Shown here: in pieces, positions 47,693 through 56,309 of the stretch | Layout of the letters: each line of letters opens with the position of its first letter | How positions within the stretch are numbered: position 1 is the first letter of the stretch | NCBI RefSeq assembly: GCF_016865425.1 | Contig: NZ_AP023355.1 | Coordinates: 1,982,198 to 2,046,197, forward strand | Direction: 5' to 3' | Source: Actinocatenispora thailandica | GTDB taxonomy: Bacteria > Actinomycetota > Actinomycetes > Mycobacteriales > Micromonosporaceae | DNA: 64,000 nucleotides | Position numbers and translations under genes: made by a program | The notes under the pieces: model-generated | The model's input: the letters and a program-made list of their open reading frames with translations, nothing else | What the model was told of the DNA's origin: nothing | The model's database searches: none

Positions 47693-50043
47693 GTGCACCG
47701 ACCCGGCCCACCGCCGGCGCTCGATCGGGGGCGGCGCGGGCTGAAGGGGCGGCGGCGGGCCCGCCGACCCGGTCCGCCCAGGACCTCAGCCTGCCGATCG
47801 CCGGCGGCGTCGGCGCCAGCCCGGACCGGCCGGACGGCATCCTCAAGGTACGGGGCGAGTTCGCCTACTCCTCCGACCTGTGGACCGACGACATGCTGTG
47901 GGGCGCCACGCTGCGCAGCCCGCACCCGAGCGCCCGGATCCGCGGCGTCGACCTGACCGCCGCGGTGGCCATGCCCGGGGTGTCCGCGGTGCTCACCCAC
48001 GACGACATCCCCGGGCCGAGCAAGCACTTCGGGCTGGACCGGGTCGACCAGCCGGTGCTCGCCATCGACCGGGTGCGCTACCAGGGCGAGCCGGTCGCGA
48101 TCGTGGCCGCCGACCACCCGGAGACCGCCCGCCGGGCCATCGCCGCGATCGCGGTCGACTACCAGGTGTGCGAGCCGGTCACCGACCCGCGCGCGGCCCG
48201 CGCCGAGGACGCGCCGAGGGTGCACGAGGACGGCAACGTGGTGCGGTACGCGAGGATCCGCCGCGGCGATCCGGCCGCGGTCGCCGACGTGGTGGTGCGC
48301 GGCGAGTACCAGGTCGGGATGCAGGACCAGGCGTTCCTCGGGCCCGAGTCGGGTCTCGCGGTACCGGCCGCCGACGGCGGCGTCGACCTCTACGTCGCGA
48401 CCCAGTGGCTGCACGGCGACCAACGCCAGATCGCGCCCTGCCTGGGGCTGCCCGCCGACAAGGTACGGCTGACGCTCGCCGGTGTCGGCGGCGCGTTCGG
48501 CGCCCGCGAGGACCTGTCCATGCAGATCCACGCCTGCCTGCTCGCGTTGCGTACCGGCCGGCCGGTCAAGTTCTGCTACTCGCGCGAGGAGTCGTTCTTC
48601 GGCCACGTGCACCGGCATCCGGCCACCCTGCGGTACGAGACCGGGGCGGACCGGGACGGGAAGCTGGTGTACGTCAAGGGGGACATCGTGCTGGACGGCG
48701 GCGCGTACGCGTCGACCACCACCGCGGTGACCGGCAACGCGGTGAGCCTCGGCGCCGGCCCGTACGAGGTGCCGAACGTGACTATGGACGTCTGGGGGAT
48801 GTACACCAACAACCCGCCGTGCGGCGCGATGCGCGGGTTCGGCTCGGTGCAGGCCGCCTTCGCGTACGAGGCGCAGATGGACCGGCTGGCCGACGCGCTG
48901 GGCCTGGACCCGGTGGAGCTGCGGCTGCGCAACGCGCTGCACGAGGGCTCCAGCATGCCCACCGGCCAGCTGCTGGACAGCGCCGCCGCGGTGCGCGAGA
49001 TCCTCACCGCGGTACGGGACCTTCCGCTGCCGGCCGACCCGGACCCGGTCCGCGACCCGCTCGGCCTGCCCGGCGGCGCCGGCAACACCACGCACGGCGA
49101 GGGGGTGCGGCGCGGGGTCGGCTACGCCGTCGGGTTCAAGAACGTCGGCTACTCGGAGGGCTTCGACGACTACTCGACGGCCCGGGTCGCGCTGCGCGTC
49201 CTCGGCGGCGAAGCCGTCGCGGTGGTGACCACCGCGGCGGTCGAGGTCGGCCAGGGGCACGTCACGTTGCAGCAGCAGATCGCCCGGACCGAACTCGGCG
49301 TGGCGAAGGTGGTGATCCCGCCGGCCGACACCGGCATCGGCAGCGCCGGCTCCTCGTCGGCGTCCCGGCAGACGTACCTGACCGGTGGCGCCGTGCAGGA
49401 GGCGTGCCGCCGGGTCCGGCGCCGGGTGTTCGACCGCGTCGGCGGTGATCGGGCGCTGGAGCTGGTCGGCGGCAAGGTGGTCACGGCGGCCGGCGAGACC
49501 GTCGCCGACCTCGTCGAGGTACTGGGTGACGACACGGTGCAGGAGACCGTCGAGTGGCATCCGCGCCGAACCGGGCGGCTCGACCCGGAGACCGGGCAGC
49601 AGCGCTTCGCGCACCTCCAGTTCGGGTTCTGCGCGCACCGCGCGGTCGTCGACGTGGACACCGAACTCGGCCTGGTGAAGGTGGTGCAGCTGGCCGCGGC
49701 GCAGGACGTCGGCAAGGCGATGAACCCCGAGGCGGTTCGGGGCCAGATCCACGGCGGCAGCGCCCAGGGCATGGGCCTGGCGCTGATGGAGGAGATCCAG
49801 GTGTCCGGCGGGAAGGTCCGCAACCCGTCGTTCACCGACTACCTGATCCCGACGATCCTCGACATGCCGTCGATGTCGGTGCGGGTGCTGGAGCTGGCCG
49901 ACCCGAACGCGCCGTACGGGGTGCGCGGCGCCGCCGAGCCGCCGACGATCTCGGCGGGCCCGGCGGTCCTGGCGGCGATCCGGGCGGCCACCGGCAAGCC
50001 GGTCCGCCGGGTCCCGATCCGGCCACCGGACCTCATCGACTGA
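47689..50043 (+). CDS. Xanthine dehydrogenase molybdenum-binding subunit
   Basis: A 784-residue large subunit. GILKVRGEFAYSSDL opens the aldehyde-oxidase/xanthine-dehydrogenase a/b hammerhead domain, GVGGAFGARED is the first molybdopterin loop, CGAMRGFGSVQAAFAYE the second, and GVRGAAEPPTISAGPAVLAAI carries the catalytic Glu. An N-terminal 40-residue Ala/Arg/Gly extension precedes the fold and is probably disordered. With the two smaller subunits it forms the enzyme oxidising hypoxanthine and xanthine to urate. Some loops (Arg instead of Lys after GGAFG, LGPESG instead of the usual LEPE-type loop) differ from textbook xanthine dehydrogenase, so a related heterocycle cannot be excluded. ATG 47689 overlaps the previous stop. 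Confidence 0.9.
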   Translation: MSAPTRPTAGARSGAARAEGAAAGPPTRSAQDLSLPIAGGVGASPDRPDGILKVRGEFAYSSDLWTDDMLWGATLRSPHPSARIRGVDLTAAVAMPGVSAVLTHDDIPGPSKHFGLDRVDQPVLAIDRVRYQGEPVAIVAADHPETARRAIAAIAVDYQVCEPVTDPRAARAEDAPRVHEDGNVVRYARIRRGDPAAVADVVVRGEYQVGMQDQAFLGPESGLAVPAADGGVDLYVATQWLHGDQRQIAPCLGLPADKVRLTLAGVGGAFGAREDLSMQIHACLLALRTGRPVKFCYSREESFFGHVHRHPATLRYETGADRDGKLVYVKGDIVLDGGAYASTTTAVTGNAVSLGAGPYEVPNVTMDVWGMYTNNPPCGAMRGFGSVQAAFAYEAQMDRLADALGLDPVELRLRNALHEGSSMPTGQLLDSAAAVREILTAVRDLPLPADPDPVRDPLGLPGGAGNTTHGEGVRRGVGYAVGFKNVGYSEGFDDYSTARVALRVLGGEAVAVVTTAAVEVGQGHVTLQQQIARTELGVAKVVIPPADTGIGSAGSSSASRQTYLTGGAVQEACRRVRRRVFDRVGGDRALELVGGKVVTAAGETVADLVEVLGDDTVQETVEWHPRRTGRLDPETGQQRFAHLQFGFCAHRAVVDVDTELGLVKVVQLAAAQDVGKAMNPEAVRGQIHGGSAQGMGLALMEEIQVSGGKVRNPSFTDYLIPTILDMPSMSVRVLELADPNAPYGVRGAAEPPTISAGPAVLAAIRAATGKPVRRVPIRPPDLID

Positions 50044-50082
50044 TTCCACCGCGACCACCCACCGATCGACCGGGAGACGACG

Positions 50083-50475
50083 ATGACACTGCTGTTCCTG
50101 ACCGGGGACGGGATGCGCGGCGGGCGGCTGCACGACCGGCTCGGCGGCGCCCCGCTGGTCGCGGTCACCCGGACCGTCCCGGCGTACCGGATGTACGCGG
50201 TGGACGACCGCTTCCCGGCCCTGGAACGGGTCGGCGCCGGCGGGGTGGCGGTGCGCGGTGAGCTGTACGACGTGCCGCTGGCGACCGTCGGTGGCGCGCT
50301 GCTGCCGGCGGAGCCGGCCGAGCTGGAACTCGGCGCGGTGGAACTCGCCGAGGGCGCCTGGGCGCTCGCGACGGTGCTGCGCCGCGAGCACCGCGGCACC
50401 GCGAGGCTGGATGTCATCGACCGGTTCGCCGACTGGCGCGCCTACCGCGCCGACCAGCCGGGCGCCGCCACGTGA
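50083..50475 (+). CDS. Standalone AtzF C-terminal-like (gamma-glutamylcyclotransferase-fold) protein
   Basis: A 130-residue protein resembling the C-terminal domain of allophanate hydrolase. Seen: LLFLTGDGMRGGRLHDRLGG, VPAYRMYAVDDRFPALERV, VRGELYDVPLATVGGALLPAEPAELELG. Those blocks correspond to that domain's N-G-x-M-x-G, AP-YR-Y-V-D-FPGL and GE-YDVP segments. In full-length allophanate hydrolase the domain acts on the N-carboxy product of the amidase domain; here the amidase is absent. Its position between xanthine dehydrogenase and allantoinase implies a ureide-related decarboxylase or cyclotransferase-type step. GGGAGACG precedes ATG 50083. The 166 bp to the next gene show nothing recognisable. 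Confidence 0.78.
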   Translation: MTLLFLTGDGMRGGRLHDRLGGAPLVAVTRTVPAYRMYAVDDRFPALERVGAGGVAVRGELYDVPLATVGGALLPAEPAELELGAVELAEGAWALATVLRREHRGTARLDVIDRFADWRAYRADQPGAAT

Positions 50476-50641
50476 CGGTGCGCCCCGGCGGCTGCCGGCT
50501 GTCGGCCGGCGACCCGGTACCGGTCGGTGACCGGCGGCCCGGTGCCGGTCGCCGCGGCCTCGTGGTGGCACGTTCCCGCTTCGACGCGGGCGGACGGATC
50601 CGCCGGCGGTGCCCGGCGGACGATCGGTGAAGGGAGGGCGG

Positions 50642-51940
50642 ATGGACGAGTGGCGGGTCCGGTCCCGGCGGGTGGTGCTGCCCGACGGCGAGCGGCCGGC
50701 GACCGTGCAGGTGCGGGCCGGCCGCATCACCGGGATCTCGGCGTACCACGGCGGCGGCGGGACCGATCTGGGCGACCTCGCGCTGCTGCCCGGCCTGGTG
50801 GACAGCCACGTGCACGTCGACGAGCCGGGCCGGACCGAGTGGGAGGGGTTCGCCACCGCGACCCGGGCCGCCGCCGCCGGCGGCGTGACGACGCTGATCG
50901 ACATGCCGCTCAACAGCATCCCGCCCACCGTCGACCCCGATGCGCTGGCGTGCAAGCGGTCCGCGGCCGACGGCCAGTGCACGATCGACGTCGGGTTCTT
51001 CGGCGGCGCGGTGCCGGGGAACCTGGACCGGATCGCCGCGCTGCACGAGGCCGGCGTGTTCGGCATCAAGTGCTTCCTGACCGACTCGGGCGTGCCGGAG
51101 TTCCCGCCGCTGTCGGCCACCGAGTTGACCGCGGTGGCGCACCGGCTGGCCGAGCTGGACGCGCTGCTGTTGGTGCACGCCGAGGACGCGGCCGAGCTGG
51201 GCCGCCCGTCCGGCGGCGGCTACGCCGAGTTCCTCGCCGCCCGGCCGGAACGTGCCGAGCGCGCCGCCGTCCGCCGCCTGGTCCGGCTCGCCGCGACCAC
51301 CGGGGTGCGCATCCACGTGCTGCACGTCTCGGCGGCGAGCGCGCTGGAGCCGCTGGCCGGTACCGGCCTGACCGCGGAGACCTGCCCGCACTACCTGACG
51401 CTCGCCGCCGAGGAGATCGCCGACGACCAGACCGCGGCGAAGTGCTGCCCCCCGGTACGGTCGGCGGCGAACCGGGAGGAGCTGTGGCGGGCCCTGGCGC
51501 GGGGCCGGCTCGACTGCGTGGTCAGCGACCACTCGCCGGCCCCGCCGGAGCTCAAGCGCGGCGGGTTCGACCGCGCGTGGGGCGGCATCGCCTCGGTACA
51601 GCTCGGCCTGCCGCTGGTGTGGACGCAGGCCCGGCGCCGCGGGCACACCCTGTCCGACGTGGTGCGCTGGATGGCAGCCGGACCGGCCCGGCTGGTCGGC
51701 CTGGCGGCCAAGGGGCGGATCGCGGTCGGCGCCGACGCCGACCTGGTCGCGTTCGCGCCGGACGAGACGTTCACCGTCGATCCGGCCGCGCTGCACCACC
51801 GGCACCCGGTCACGCCGTACGCCGGGTGGCGGCTGACCGGGGTCGTGCACCGCACCTGGCTGCGCGGCCAGGTCGTCGACCCGGCCGAGCCGTCCGGCCG
51901 GCTGCTGCGCCGGCCGGCCGCTGCGACGACAGGGAGTTGA
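50642..51940 (+). CDS. allB: Allantoinase
   Basis: A 432-residue dihydroorotase-type amidohydrolase hydrolysing allantoin to allantoate. LVDSHVHVDEPGRTEWEGF supplies the first His pair and the family's allantoinase motif. Lys143 in GIKCFLTDSG is the likely carboxylated metal bridge. HAEDAAEL, HVSAASALE, ETCPHYLTL, and VVSDHSPAPPELK with the catalytic Asp complete the site. GAAGGGAGGG precedes ATG 50642. Allantoicase follows 4 bp after the stop, so the pair work in sequence. Confidence 0.94.
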   Translation: MDEWRVRSRRVVLPDGERPATVQVRAGRITGISAYHGGGGTDLGDLALLPGLVDSHVHVDEPGRTEWEGFATATRAAAAGGVTTLIDMPLNSIPPTVDPDALACKRSAADGQCTIDVGFFGGAVPGNLDRIAALHEAGVFGIKCFLTDSGVPEFPPLSATELTAVAHRLAELDALLLVHAEDAAELGRPSGGGYAEFLAARPERAERAAVRRLVRLAATTGVRIHVLHVSAASALEPLAGTGLTAETCPHYLTLAAEEIADDQTAAKCCPPVRSAANREELWRALARGRLDCVVSDHSPAPPELKRGGFDRAWGGIASVQLGLPLVWTQARRRGHTLSDVVRWMAAGPARLVGLAAKGRIAVGADADLVAFAPDETFTVDPAALHHRHPVTPYAGWRLTGVVHRTWLRGQVVDPAEPSGRLLRRPAAATTGS

Positions 51941-51944
51941 CCGC

Positions 51945-53021
51945 ATGCTGGATCTCGCCTCGGTCGCCGTTCGCGGTACGGTCATCGCCGCCAACGACGA
52001 GTTCTTCGCCGGCAAGGAGAACCTGATCGAACCGGCCGCGCCGAGCTTCGCGGCTCGCACCTTCGGCCCGCACGGCCAGATCTACGACGGCTGGGAGACC
52101 AGGCGGCGGCGCAGCCCCGGCGCCGACTGGGCCGTGGTCCGGCTCGGCGCGCCCGGCGTGGTCCGCCGGGTGGTGGTCGACACCGCGCACTTCACCGGCA
52201 ACTTCCCGGAGCGGTGCGCGGTGGAGGCGACCGCCGCCGAGGGCTACCCGGGCGTCGACGAACTCACCGACTGGACCACCCTGGTACCGGTCCGGTCGCT
52301 GCGCGGCGACACCGCGCACGAGTTCGCGGTGACCGACGAGCATCGGTACACGCACGTGCGGCTGCGGATCTTCCCGGACGGCGGGGTGGCCCGGCTGCGG
52401 GTGTTCGGTGCGCCGCTGCCCGATCCGCGCGACCTCGCCGGCTGCCCGGCCGAGCTGACCGGCGCCGCGCTCGGCGGGTACGTGGCGGACCGCAGCGACA
52501 GCTTCTTCGCCCCGGCCGACAACCTGCTGCTGCCCGACCCGGCAGCGGTGATGGGTGACGGCTTCGAGACCCGGCGCCGCCGCGCGGACGGCAACGACTG
52601 GGTCGAGCTGGCCCTCGGCATCCCCGGCGTGCCCCACCTGGCGGAGATCGACGCCCGGCACTTCCTCGGGAACGCGCCGGGCGCGGTCCGGTTGACCGGG
52701 CAGGCCGCCGACGGGACGCCGATCCGGGAGGTGCTGCCGGAGACCGGGTTGCAGCCCGGCACCTGCCACCGCTTCCGGCTCGCGGCCGGCGAGCCGGTGC
52801 ACCGGGTCCGGCTGGATCTGGTGCCGGACGGCGGCCTGGCCCGGTTCCGGCTGTACGGGTCGCCCACCACCGCGGCGCTCGACGAGCTGGCGCTGCGCTA
52901 TGCCAACGCGCTGCCCGAGCCGCACGCCCGCGTCGTGCTGGGGGCCGCCGCGGCGGAACGCCCGTACCGGGCGCTACCCGACCCGGTCCGGGCTGCGCTG
53001 CTCGGCGCCGGCGCGGGCTAG
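51945..53021 (+). CDS. alc: Allantoicase
   Basis: A 358-residue enzyme splitting allantoate into ureidoglycolate and urea. It has the family's two homologous jelly-roll halves: VIAANDEFFAGKENLIEP...YDGWETRRRRSPGADW in the first and RSDSFFAPADNLLLPD...GDGFETRRRRADGNDW in the second. VDTAHFTGNFPE and IDARHFLGNAPG are matching metal-site strands. Length fits bacterial members. It closes the purine operon. Its last 48 bp overlap the convergent MFS gene, an unusual arrangement. No ureidoglycolate lyase or urease is present in the window. Confidence 0.95.
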   Translation: MLDLASVAVRGTVIAANDEFFAGKENLIEPAAPSFAARTFGPHGQIYDGWETRRRRSPGADWAVVRLGAPGVVRRVVVDTAHFTGNFPERCAVEATAAEGYPGVDELTDWTTLVPVRSLRGDTAHEFAVTDEHRYTHVRLRIFPDGGVARLRVFGAPLPDPRDLAGCPAELTGAALGGYVADRSDSFFAPADNLLLPDPAAVMGDGFETRRRRADGNDWVELALGIPGVPHLAEIDARHFLGNAPGAVRLTGQAADGTPIREVLPETGLQPGTCHRFRLAAGEPVHRVRLDLVPDGGLARFRLYGSPTTAALDELALRYANALPEPHARVVLGAAAAERPYRALPDPVRAALLGAGAG

Positions 53022-54440
53022 GTTCTGCCCGGCGGCCCTGCCCCGGCCGGGCAGGAACGCGGCGACGCCGAGGGCGACCACGGCCGCCGCCGCGGCGACC
53101 GCCAGCACCACCCGGAACGCGGCCTGGGTGGGCAGCGTGGCCGGGCCGAGCGTCATCGTCAGCTGCGCCAGGATGACCCCGGCCACCGCGCTGGCCACCG
53201 AGGTGCCGATCGAGCGCATCAGCGTGTTCAGCCCGTTCGCCGCCGCCGTCTCCGAGGTCGGCACGGCGCCCATGATCAGGGCCGGCAGCGCCCCGTAGGC
53301 CAGGCCGATCCCGGCGCCGATCACCGCCGAGACCACGACCAGCTGCCAGGCGGCCGACATCAGCACGATGCCCGCGCCGTACCCGATCGCCACGATCAGG
53401 GCACCGGTCATCAGCGTCACCTTCGGTCCCCGGCTGGCGGTGATCCGCGACGACAGCGGCGCGACGGCCATCATCACCAGGCCGGACGGCGCCATCACCA
53501 GGCCGGCGGCGAGCATGCTGCGGCCCAGCCCGTACCCGGTGGCGGTGGGTGCCTGCAGCAGTTGGGGCAGCACCAGCGACTGGGCGAACATGGCGAAGCC
53601 GAACACCATCGACGCGAGGTTGGTCAGCAGTACCTGCCGGCGGATGGTGGTGCGCAGGTCGACCAGCGGCTGGCCGTGCGACAGCTCCCAGGCGCCCCAG
53701 GCCACCAGCAGCACCGCGGCGGCGACGAACAGCACGATCGTGGTGCCGCTGCCCCAGCCCCAGTCGGCGCCCTTGGACACGCCGAGCAGCAGGCAGACCA
53801 GTGCCGCGGACAACCCGACCGCGCCGACCACGTCGAACCGCCCGCCGGTGCGGGCCGGCGCCGGGGGGACGAGCAGCGCGACGAGCACCGCCACCACCGC
53901 GCCCAGCCCGGCCGAGACCCAGAACAGCACGTGCCAGTTGGTGCGCTCGGCCAGCAGCGCGGCGAGCGGCAGCCCGAGTGCGCCGCCGACCCCGAGCGAG
54001 GCGCTCATCAGCGCGATGGCCGAGCCGAGCCGCTCGCGCGGCAGCTCGTCGCGCATGATGCTGATGCCCAGCGGGATCACGCCGGCGGCCAGGCCCTGCA
54101 GCGCGCGCCCGACGATCATCGGGGCGAGTGAACTGCTCAGCGCGGCGACGGTGGAACCGACGGCGAGCATCGCCAGGCTCACCAGCAGCATCCGGCGCTT
54201 GCCGTACATGTCGCCGAGGCGGCCCATCACCGGGGTGGCGACCGCGCCGGCGAGCAGCGTGACGGTCACCGCCCAGGTGGCGTCGCCGGTATCGGCGTGC
54301 AGCAGCGTCGGCAGCTGCGGCACCAGCGGGATGACGAGGGTCTGCATCAGCGAGACCACGATCCCGGCGAGGGCCAGCACGGTCACGACGACCATCGGCC
54401 GGGGCGGTGCGGCAGGCGGTGCCGAGGTGTCGACGGGCAT
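52974..54440 (-). CDS. Major facilitator superfamily drug exporter (DHA2/EmrB-like)
   Basis: A 488-residue polytopic protein with about 14 hydrophobic segments, consistent with the 14-helix DHA2 family. GRLGDMYGKRRMLL is MFS motif A between helices 2 and 3, and the GRALQGLAAGVIPLGISIMRDELP region is motif B/C-like. It probably exports toxic compounds in exchange for protons. The divergent TetR gene and the intervening 20-bp palindrome (54469-54488) make it a classic repressed efflux pump. Its 3' end overlaps the convergent allantoicase by 48 bp. Confidence 0.9.
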   Translation of the reverse strand: MPVDTSAPPAAPPRPMVVVTVLALAGIVVSLMQTLVIPLVPQLPTLLHADTGDATWAVTVTLLAGAVATPVMGRLGDMYGKRRMLLVSLAMLAVGSTVAALSSSLAPMIVGRALQGLAAGVIPLGISIMRDELPRERLGSAIALMSASLGVGGALGLPLAALLAERTNWHVLFWVSAGLGAVVAVLVALLVPPAPARTGGRFDVVGAVGLSAALVCLLLGVSKGADWGWGSGTTIVLFVAAAVLLVAWGAWELSHGQPLVDLRTTIRRQVLLTNLASMVFGFAMFAQSLVLPQLLQAPTATGYGLGRSMLAAGLVMAPSGLVMMAVAPLSSRITASRGPKVTLMTGALIVAIGYGAGIVLMSAAWQLVVVSAVIGAGIGLAYGALPALIMGAVPTSETAAANGLNTLMRSIGTSVASAVAGVILAQLTMTLGPATLPTQAAFRVVLAVAAAAAVVALGVAAFLPGRGRAAGQNLARAGAEQRSPDRVG

Positions 54441-54468
54441 GGCGGGAACCTCCGGAAGGGTGCTGCGA

Positions 54469-54488
54469 TAAGTCAGTCGCCTGACTTA
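54469..54488. promoter_or_regulatory. TetR operator between the MFS pump and TetR gene
   Basis: TAAGTCAG-TCGC-CTGACTTA is a perfect 20-bp inverted repeat with eight-base arms, 29 bp upstream of the MFS start codon in an AT-richer promoter region. This is the size and symmetry of TetR-family operators, and a TetR gene lies divergently. Confidence 0.8.
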
Positions 54489-54631
54489 AAGTAACACTGC
54501 CAGCTGGTCCGCTTCGGGCCGCGCGGGACGTTGCCGGAACCGGCGTGACGGAGGCCACGCCGCCACGGCGCCCGGTACCCGGTGCCGGCCGGCGGCGCGC
54601 GGCGGGCAACATGGCAGGTGAGGTGGTGGCG

Positions 54632-55297
54632 ATGTCCGGCAGAGCCGCACGGACCGAGCGGTCCGACACGACGAAGGAACAGATCCTGCTCGCGGCCGAG
54701 CGGCTGTTCGCCGAGCGCGGTCTCGCCGCCGTGTCCAACCGCCAGGTCGGCGAGGCCGCCGGGCAGGGCAACAACTTCGCCGTCGGCTACCACTTCGGTA
54801 CCAAGGCCGACCTGATCCGGGCGATCTTTCGCCGGCACAACGACCGGATCGAGGAGATCAGGGTCGAGCTGGTGGCCGAGACCGCCGGCTCCGACAGCGT
54901 GCGGGACTGGGTCGGCTGCCTGGTGCGGCCGCTCACCGACCACCTGGCCGAGCTGGGCAGCCCCAGCTGGTTCGGCCGGTTCGGAGCGCAGGTGACCACC
55001 GATCCGGCGCTGCGCGCGCTGACCACCGACGAGGCGCTGGCCCGCCCGTCGATCCAGCGGATCCTTGCCGGGCTCGGGCGCTGCCTGCCCGAGCTGCCCG
55101 ACGAGGTCGGCCGGGAGCGGTCCGACATGACCCGGCTGATGCTCGTGCACATGGTCGCCGAACGCGAGCAGGCGCTGGCCGACGGCCGAACGCTGCGCCG
55201 CGCCACCTGGCGCGACACGGCGGACGGACTGATCGACGCGATCGTCGGCGTGTGGTTGGCGCCGGTCACCCGCCACCGGCGCAGCCCCCGGCGGTGA
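54632..55297 (+). CDS. TetR-family transcriptional regulator
   Basis: A 221-residue TetR repressor. The N-terminal DNA-binding domain is TKEQILLAAERLFAERGLAAVSNRQVGEAAGQGNNFAVGYHFGTKADLIRAIF (residues about 14-64). The C-terminal ligand/dimerisation domain runs to about 205. The helix-turn-helix has an extra QGN-NFAVGYHF form found in a subgroup. ATG 54632 is chosen over ATG 54611 because GTGAGG lies eight bases upstream and the DNA-binding domain begins soon after. It should repress the divergent MFS pump. Confidence 0.9.
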   Translation: MSGRAARTERSDTTKEQILLAAERLFAERGLAAVSNRQVGEAAGQGNNFAVGYHFGTKADLIRAIFRRHNDRIEEIRVELVAETAGSDSVRDWVGCLVRPLTDHLAELGSPSWFGRFGAQVTTDPALRALTTDEALARPSIQRILAGLGRCLPELPDEVGRERSDMTRLMLVHMVAEREQALADGRTLRRATWRDTADGLIDAIVGVWLAPVTRHRRSPRR

Positions 55298-55330
55298 ACG
55301 AGGGCCCCGGCACGACCGGCGCCGGGGCGG

Positions 55331-56161
55331 TCAGCCCGCCGCGGCCGGGCCGGGGGCGCCGCCGCGGGCGGCGAGGTACTCGGCGAGGTTCGCCTCGGTG
55401 AGCGGGTAGTAGTCGGACAGCCGGCCGCCCTCGTCGAGGCGGCGCCGGGCGAACGCCTCCCGGTCCTGGTGCTCCATCGAGTCCTGCCCGATCGTCAGCG
55501 CGCTGTGCTGCGGTACGACGACCGCGCCGTCCTCGTCGGCGACGATCAGGTCGCCGGGGGTGACGAGCACGCCGCCGGCGCCGACCGGCACGTTGAACGC
55601 GGCGGGGAACAGTTCGCTCTGCGAGGCGTAGTGCGGTGTCACGCCGGTGCACCAGACGGGTACGCCGAGGGCACGGATGCGGGCCGCGTCGCGCACCCGG
55701 CCGTCGACGACGATGCCGGCACCGCCGCGCAGCTTGAAGTAGCGCACCAGCATGTCGCCGAGGCAGCCGGTGAAGTGGCTGGCGTAGGCGGAGACCACGA
55801 GGACGTCGCCGGGCCGGATCGACTCCAGTACCTGCCAGAGCGCGGTCCTGCGCTCGGCGTCCTCCTGCGCGGTACCGGAGAACACGTCCTCGCGCTGCGG
55901 GAGGAACTGCAGGGTCACCGCGCCGCCGACGACCTTGACGTCGGGGGTGCGGTGCAGCGGCACCGGGCCGTCGATGAAGGTACGGGTGATGCCGAGCTGG
56001 TGCAGCTTGGCGCACGCGGTGGCGGCGCCGACGTCGGCCAGCGCGGTCACCATCGGCTCGGTGGGCCGGGTGAACGAGGCGGCCTGCACCGGCGCCAGCA
56101 TCGAGTCGTAGGTCTCGGTGTCGCTCGTCGTCGGCGCCGTCGGGCCGCCTGTCGGGTTCAT
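55331..56161 (-). CDS. RraA-family protein (HMG/CHA aldolase-like)
   Basis: A 276-residue RraA-fold protein. The family core is clear: VGAATACAKLHQLGITRTFIDGPVPL, RPGDVLVVSAYASHFTGCLGDMLVRYFKLRGGAGIVVDGRVRDAARI, GVTPHYAS, and VTPGDLIVADEDGAVVVPQ. GDML and GRVRD hold the metal/substrate residues of the class II pyruvate aldolase-like group. In catabolic loci such proteins act as aldolases or decarboxylases on 2-oxo acids rather than RNase E regulators. ATG 56161 has GGAGAGG seven bases upstream. It is divergent from the GH29 gene and shares its regulatory region. Confidence 0.88.
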   Translation of the reverse strand: MNPTGGPTAPTTSDTETYDSMLAPVQAASFTRPTEPMVTALADVGAATACAKLHQLGITRTFIDGPVPLHRTPDVKVVGGAVTLQFLPQREDVFSGTAQEDAERRTALWQVLESIRPGDVLVVSAYASHFTGCLGDMLVRYFKLRGGAGIVVDGRVRDAARIRALGVPVWCTGVTPHYASQSELFPAAFNVPVGAGGVLVTPGDLIVADEDGAVVVPQHSALTIGQDSMEHQDREAFARRRLDEGGRLSDYYPLTEANLAEYLAARGGAPGPAAAG

Positions 56162-56240
56162 TGCACTGCCTCTCCATGCGCGTCGGTGGCCGCCCGGCAC
56201 CGGGTCGTGCGGCGGCCGGCGCACATCGGTCATGACATTA

Positions 56241-56262
56241 TCGTCTATCGATGGTAGATAGA
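56241..56262. promoter_or_regulatory. Operator candidate TCGTCTATCGAT with TCTATC-N7-GATAGA dyad
   Basis: TCTATC (56244-56249) and GATAGA (56257-56262) form a perfect 19-bp dyad between the divergent RraA-like and GH29 genes. The left part, TCGTCTATCGAT (56241-56252), matches 11 of 12 bases of the sequence before the ABC importer (59698-59709). A shared regulator, perhaps GntR- or LacI-like and not in this window, is implied. Confidence 0.6.
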
Positions 56263-56309
56263 TGTAACAGCCGCGGTACGACGGCTGTCAACCTGGGGGA
56301 GGTCCCGCG

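Noticed and set aside
46705-51120. A very long open frame (over 1400 codons) on the minus strand
   Set aside because: It lies opposite xanthine dehydrogenase and allantoinase genes with intact family motifs. Its translation is Arg/Pro/Gly/Val-rich without domains, as expected from the GC-rich antisense frame.
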